NCBI GenBank assembly: GCA_027019045.1
Contig: JALUXI010000269.1
Coordinates: 1 to 6,048, forward strand
Length of the DNA stretch: 6,048 nucleotides
Direction of reading: 5' to 3'
From: Piscirickettsiaceae bacterium
GTDB taxonomy: Bacteria > Pseudomonadota > Gammaproteobacteria > Thiomicrospirales > Thiomicrospiraceae
Below, one piece after another: positions 5,791 to 6,048 of the stretch. The notes under the pieces were generated by a model. That model saw nothing but the letters and a program-made list of their open reading frames with translations. It had not been told where the DNA came from and did no database searches. Each line of letters opens with the position of its first letter. Position 1 is the first letter of the stretch. A program made the translations under genes and the position numbers.

Positions 5791-6048
5791 GGTAGTGTTC
5801 AAAATTCTGTGTCATTAACTTATGATAATCTCAAAAGAGGACAGACACATGAACACAACCCAATTTGACTTCAACAAAGCACTAGAACAACTCCAAGCAG
5901 GGCAAAATCTAACAGGTGAAGGAGGCCTACTCACCCCTCTGATCAAACAACTCACAGAAGCAGCACTCAAAGCAGAGCTTGAACACCACCTTGCCCAAGG
6001 CAGCTCACCTAACCGTAAAAACGGTACCACCAAAAAAACCGTCCAAAC
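5791..6048 (+). mobile_element. IS256-family insertion sequence, left end (continues beyond window)
   Basis: Integrase homology stops abruptly at 5790, and the next bases, GGTAGTGTTCAAAATTCTG, look like the terminal inverted repeat of IS256-family elements, which often carry the block AAAATTCTGTGT. A transposase start codon follows 58 bases later. IS256-family elements usually duplicate 8-9 bases of target. The left copy would be within CCGTTAAAAA (5781-5790), but the right end is outside the window, so neither the duplication nor completeness can be seen. Confidence 0.85.
5849..6048 (+). CDS. IS256-family (mutator-type) transposase, N-terminal part
   Basis: The frame is open from ATG 5849 to the window end (66 codons and two bases). 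It begins MNTTQFDFNKALEQLQAGQN and continues with LLTPLIKQLTEAALKAELEH and SSPNRKNGTTKKTV. The blocks LIKQLTEAALxAELexHL and NRKNGxxxKTv are characteristic N-terminal features of IS256-type transposases, DDE enzymes that move the element by copy-out with a circular intermediate. The catalytic Asp and Glu residues lie beyond the window. AAGAGG (5835-5840), eight bases before the ATG, supports the start. It is transcribed away from the integrase remnant, and the visible part has no stop or frameshift, so the IS may be younger than the decay of intI or simply still functional. Confidence 0.92.
   Translation, partial: MNTTQFDFNKALEQLQAGQNLTGEGGLLTPLIKQLTEAALKAELEHHLAQGSSPNRKNGTTKKTVQ

Overview
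The window looks like chromosomal DNA of a gammaproteobacterium. The support is a tandem pair of periplasmic M16 peptidase genes, a methyl-accepting chemotaxis protein, ordinary bacterial tRNA-Phe and tRNA-Leu(UAG) genes with encoded CCA ends, and an integron integrase remnant of the type common in marine and environmental gammaproteobacteria. A sulfur-oxidising Thiomicrospira-like genus is my guess for the host, and I cannot prove it.

Left part (1-2142): the 3' part of one M16 peptidase gene overlaps a complete second one by one base (TAATG), and a strong terminator follows. In the retained sequence, the first protein lacks the C-terminal tyrosine of the M16 R/Y pair. The second has that pair but lacks the HxxEH zinc site. 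This is the pattern of a two-subunit M16B peptidase in which each chain supplies half of the active site.

Middle (2143-4404): a chemoreceptor gene with almost no periplasmic loop is preceded by a possible sigma-54 promoter. Next comes a multi-spanning membrane protein of DUF4395 type with two CxxC motifs, closed by its own terminator.

tRNA unit (4425-4698, minus strand): tRNA-Phe then tRNA-Leu are read leftward from a promoter with perfect TTGACA-17-TATAAT consensus and a GC-rich discriminator. A trailer hairpin and a UUCG-loop terminator follow. This unit converges on the DUF4395 gene.

Right part (4699-6048) is decayed accessory DNA. About 310 bases hold only possible gene scraps. Then comes the C-terminal three quarters of an integron integrase gene (intI, minus strand), broken by three in-frame stops, several frameshifts and a small deletion. 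It is cut at its 5' side by the left end of an IS256-family insertion sequence, whose transposase gene starts at 5849 and runs off the window. If the integron has the usual layout, the rest of intI, attI and any cassette array lie to the right, beyond the IS. I see no convincing new system inside the window. The most informative region is this dead integron edge.
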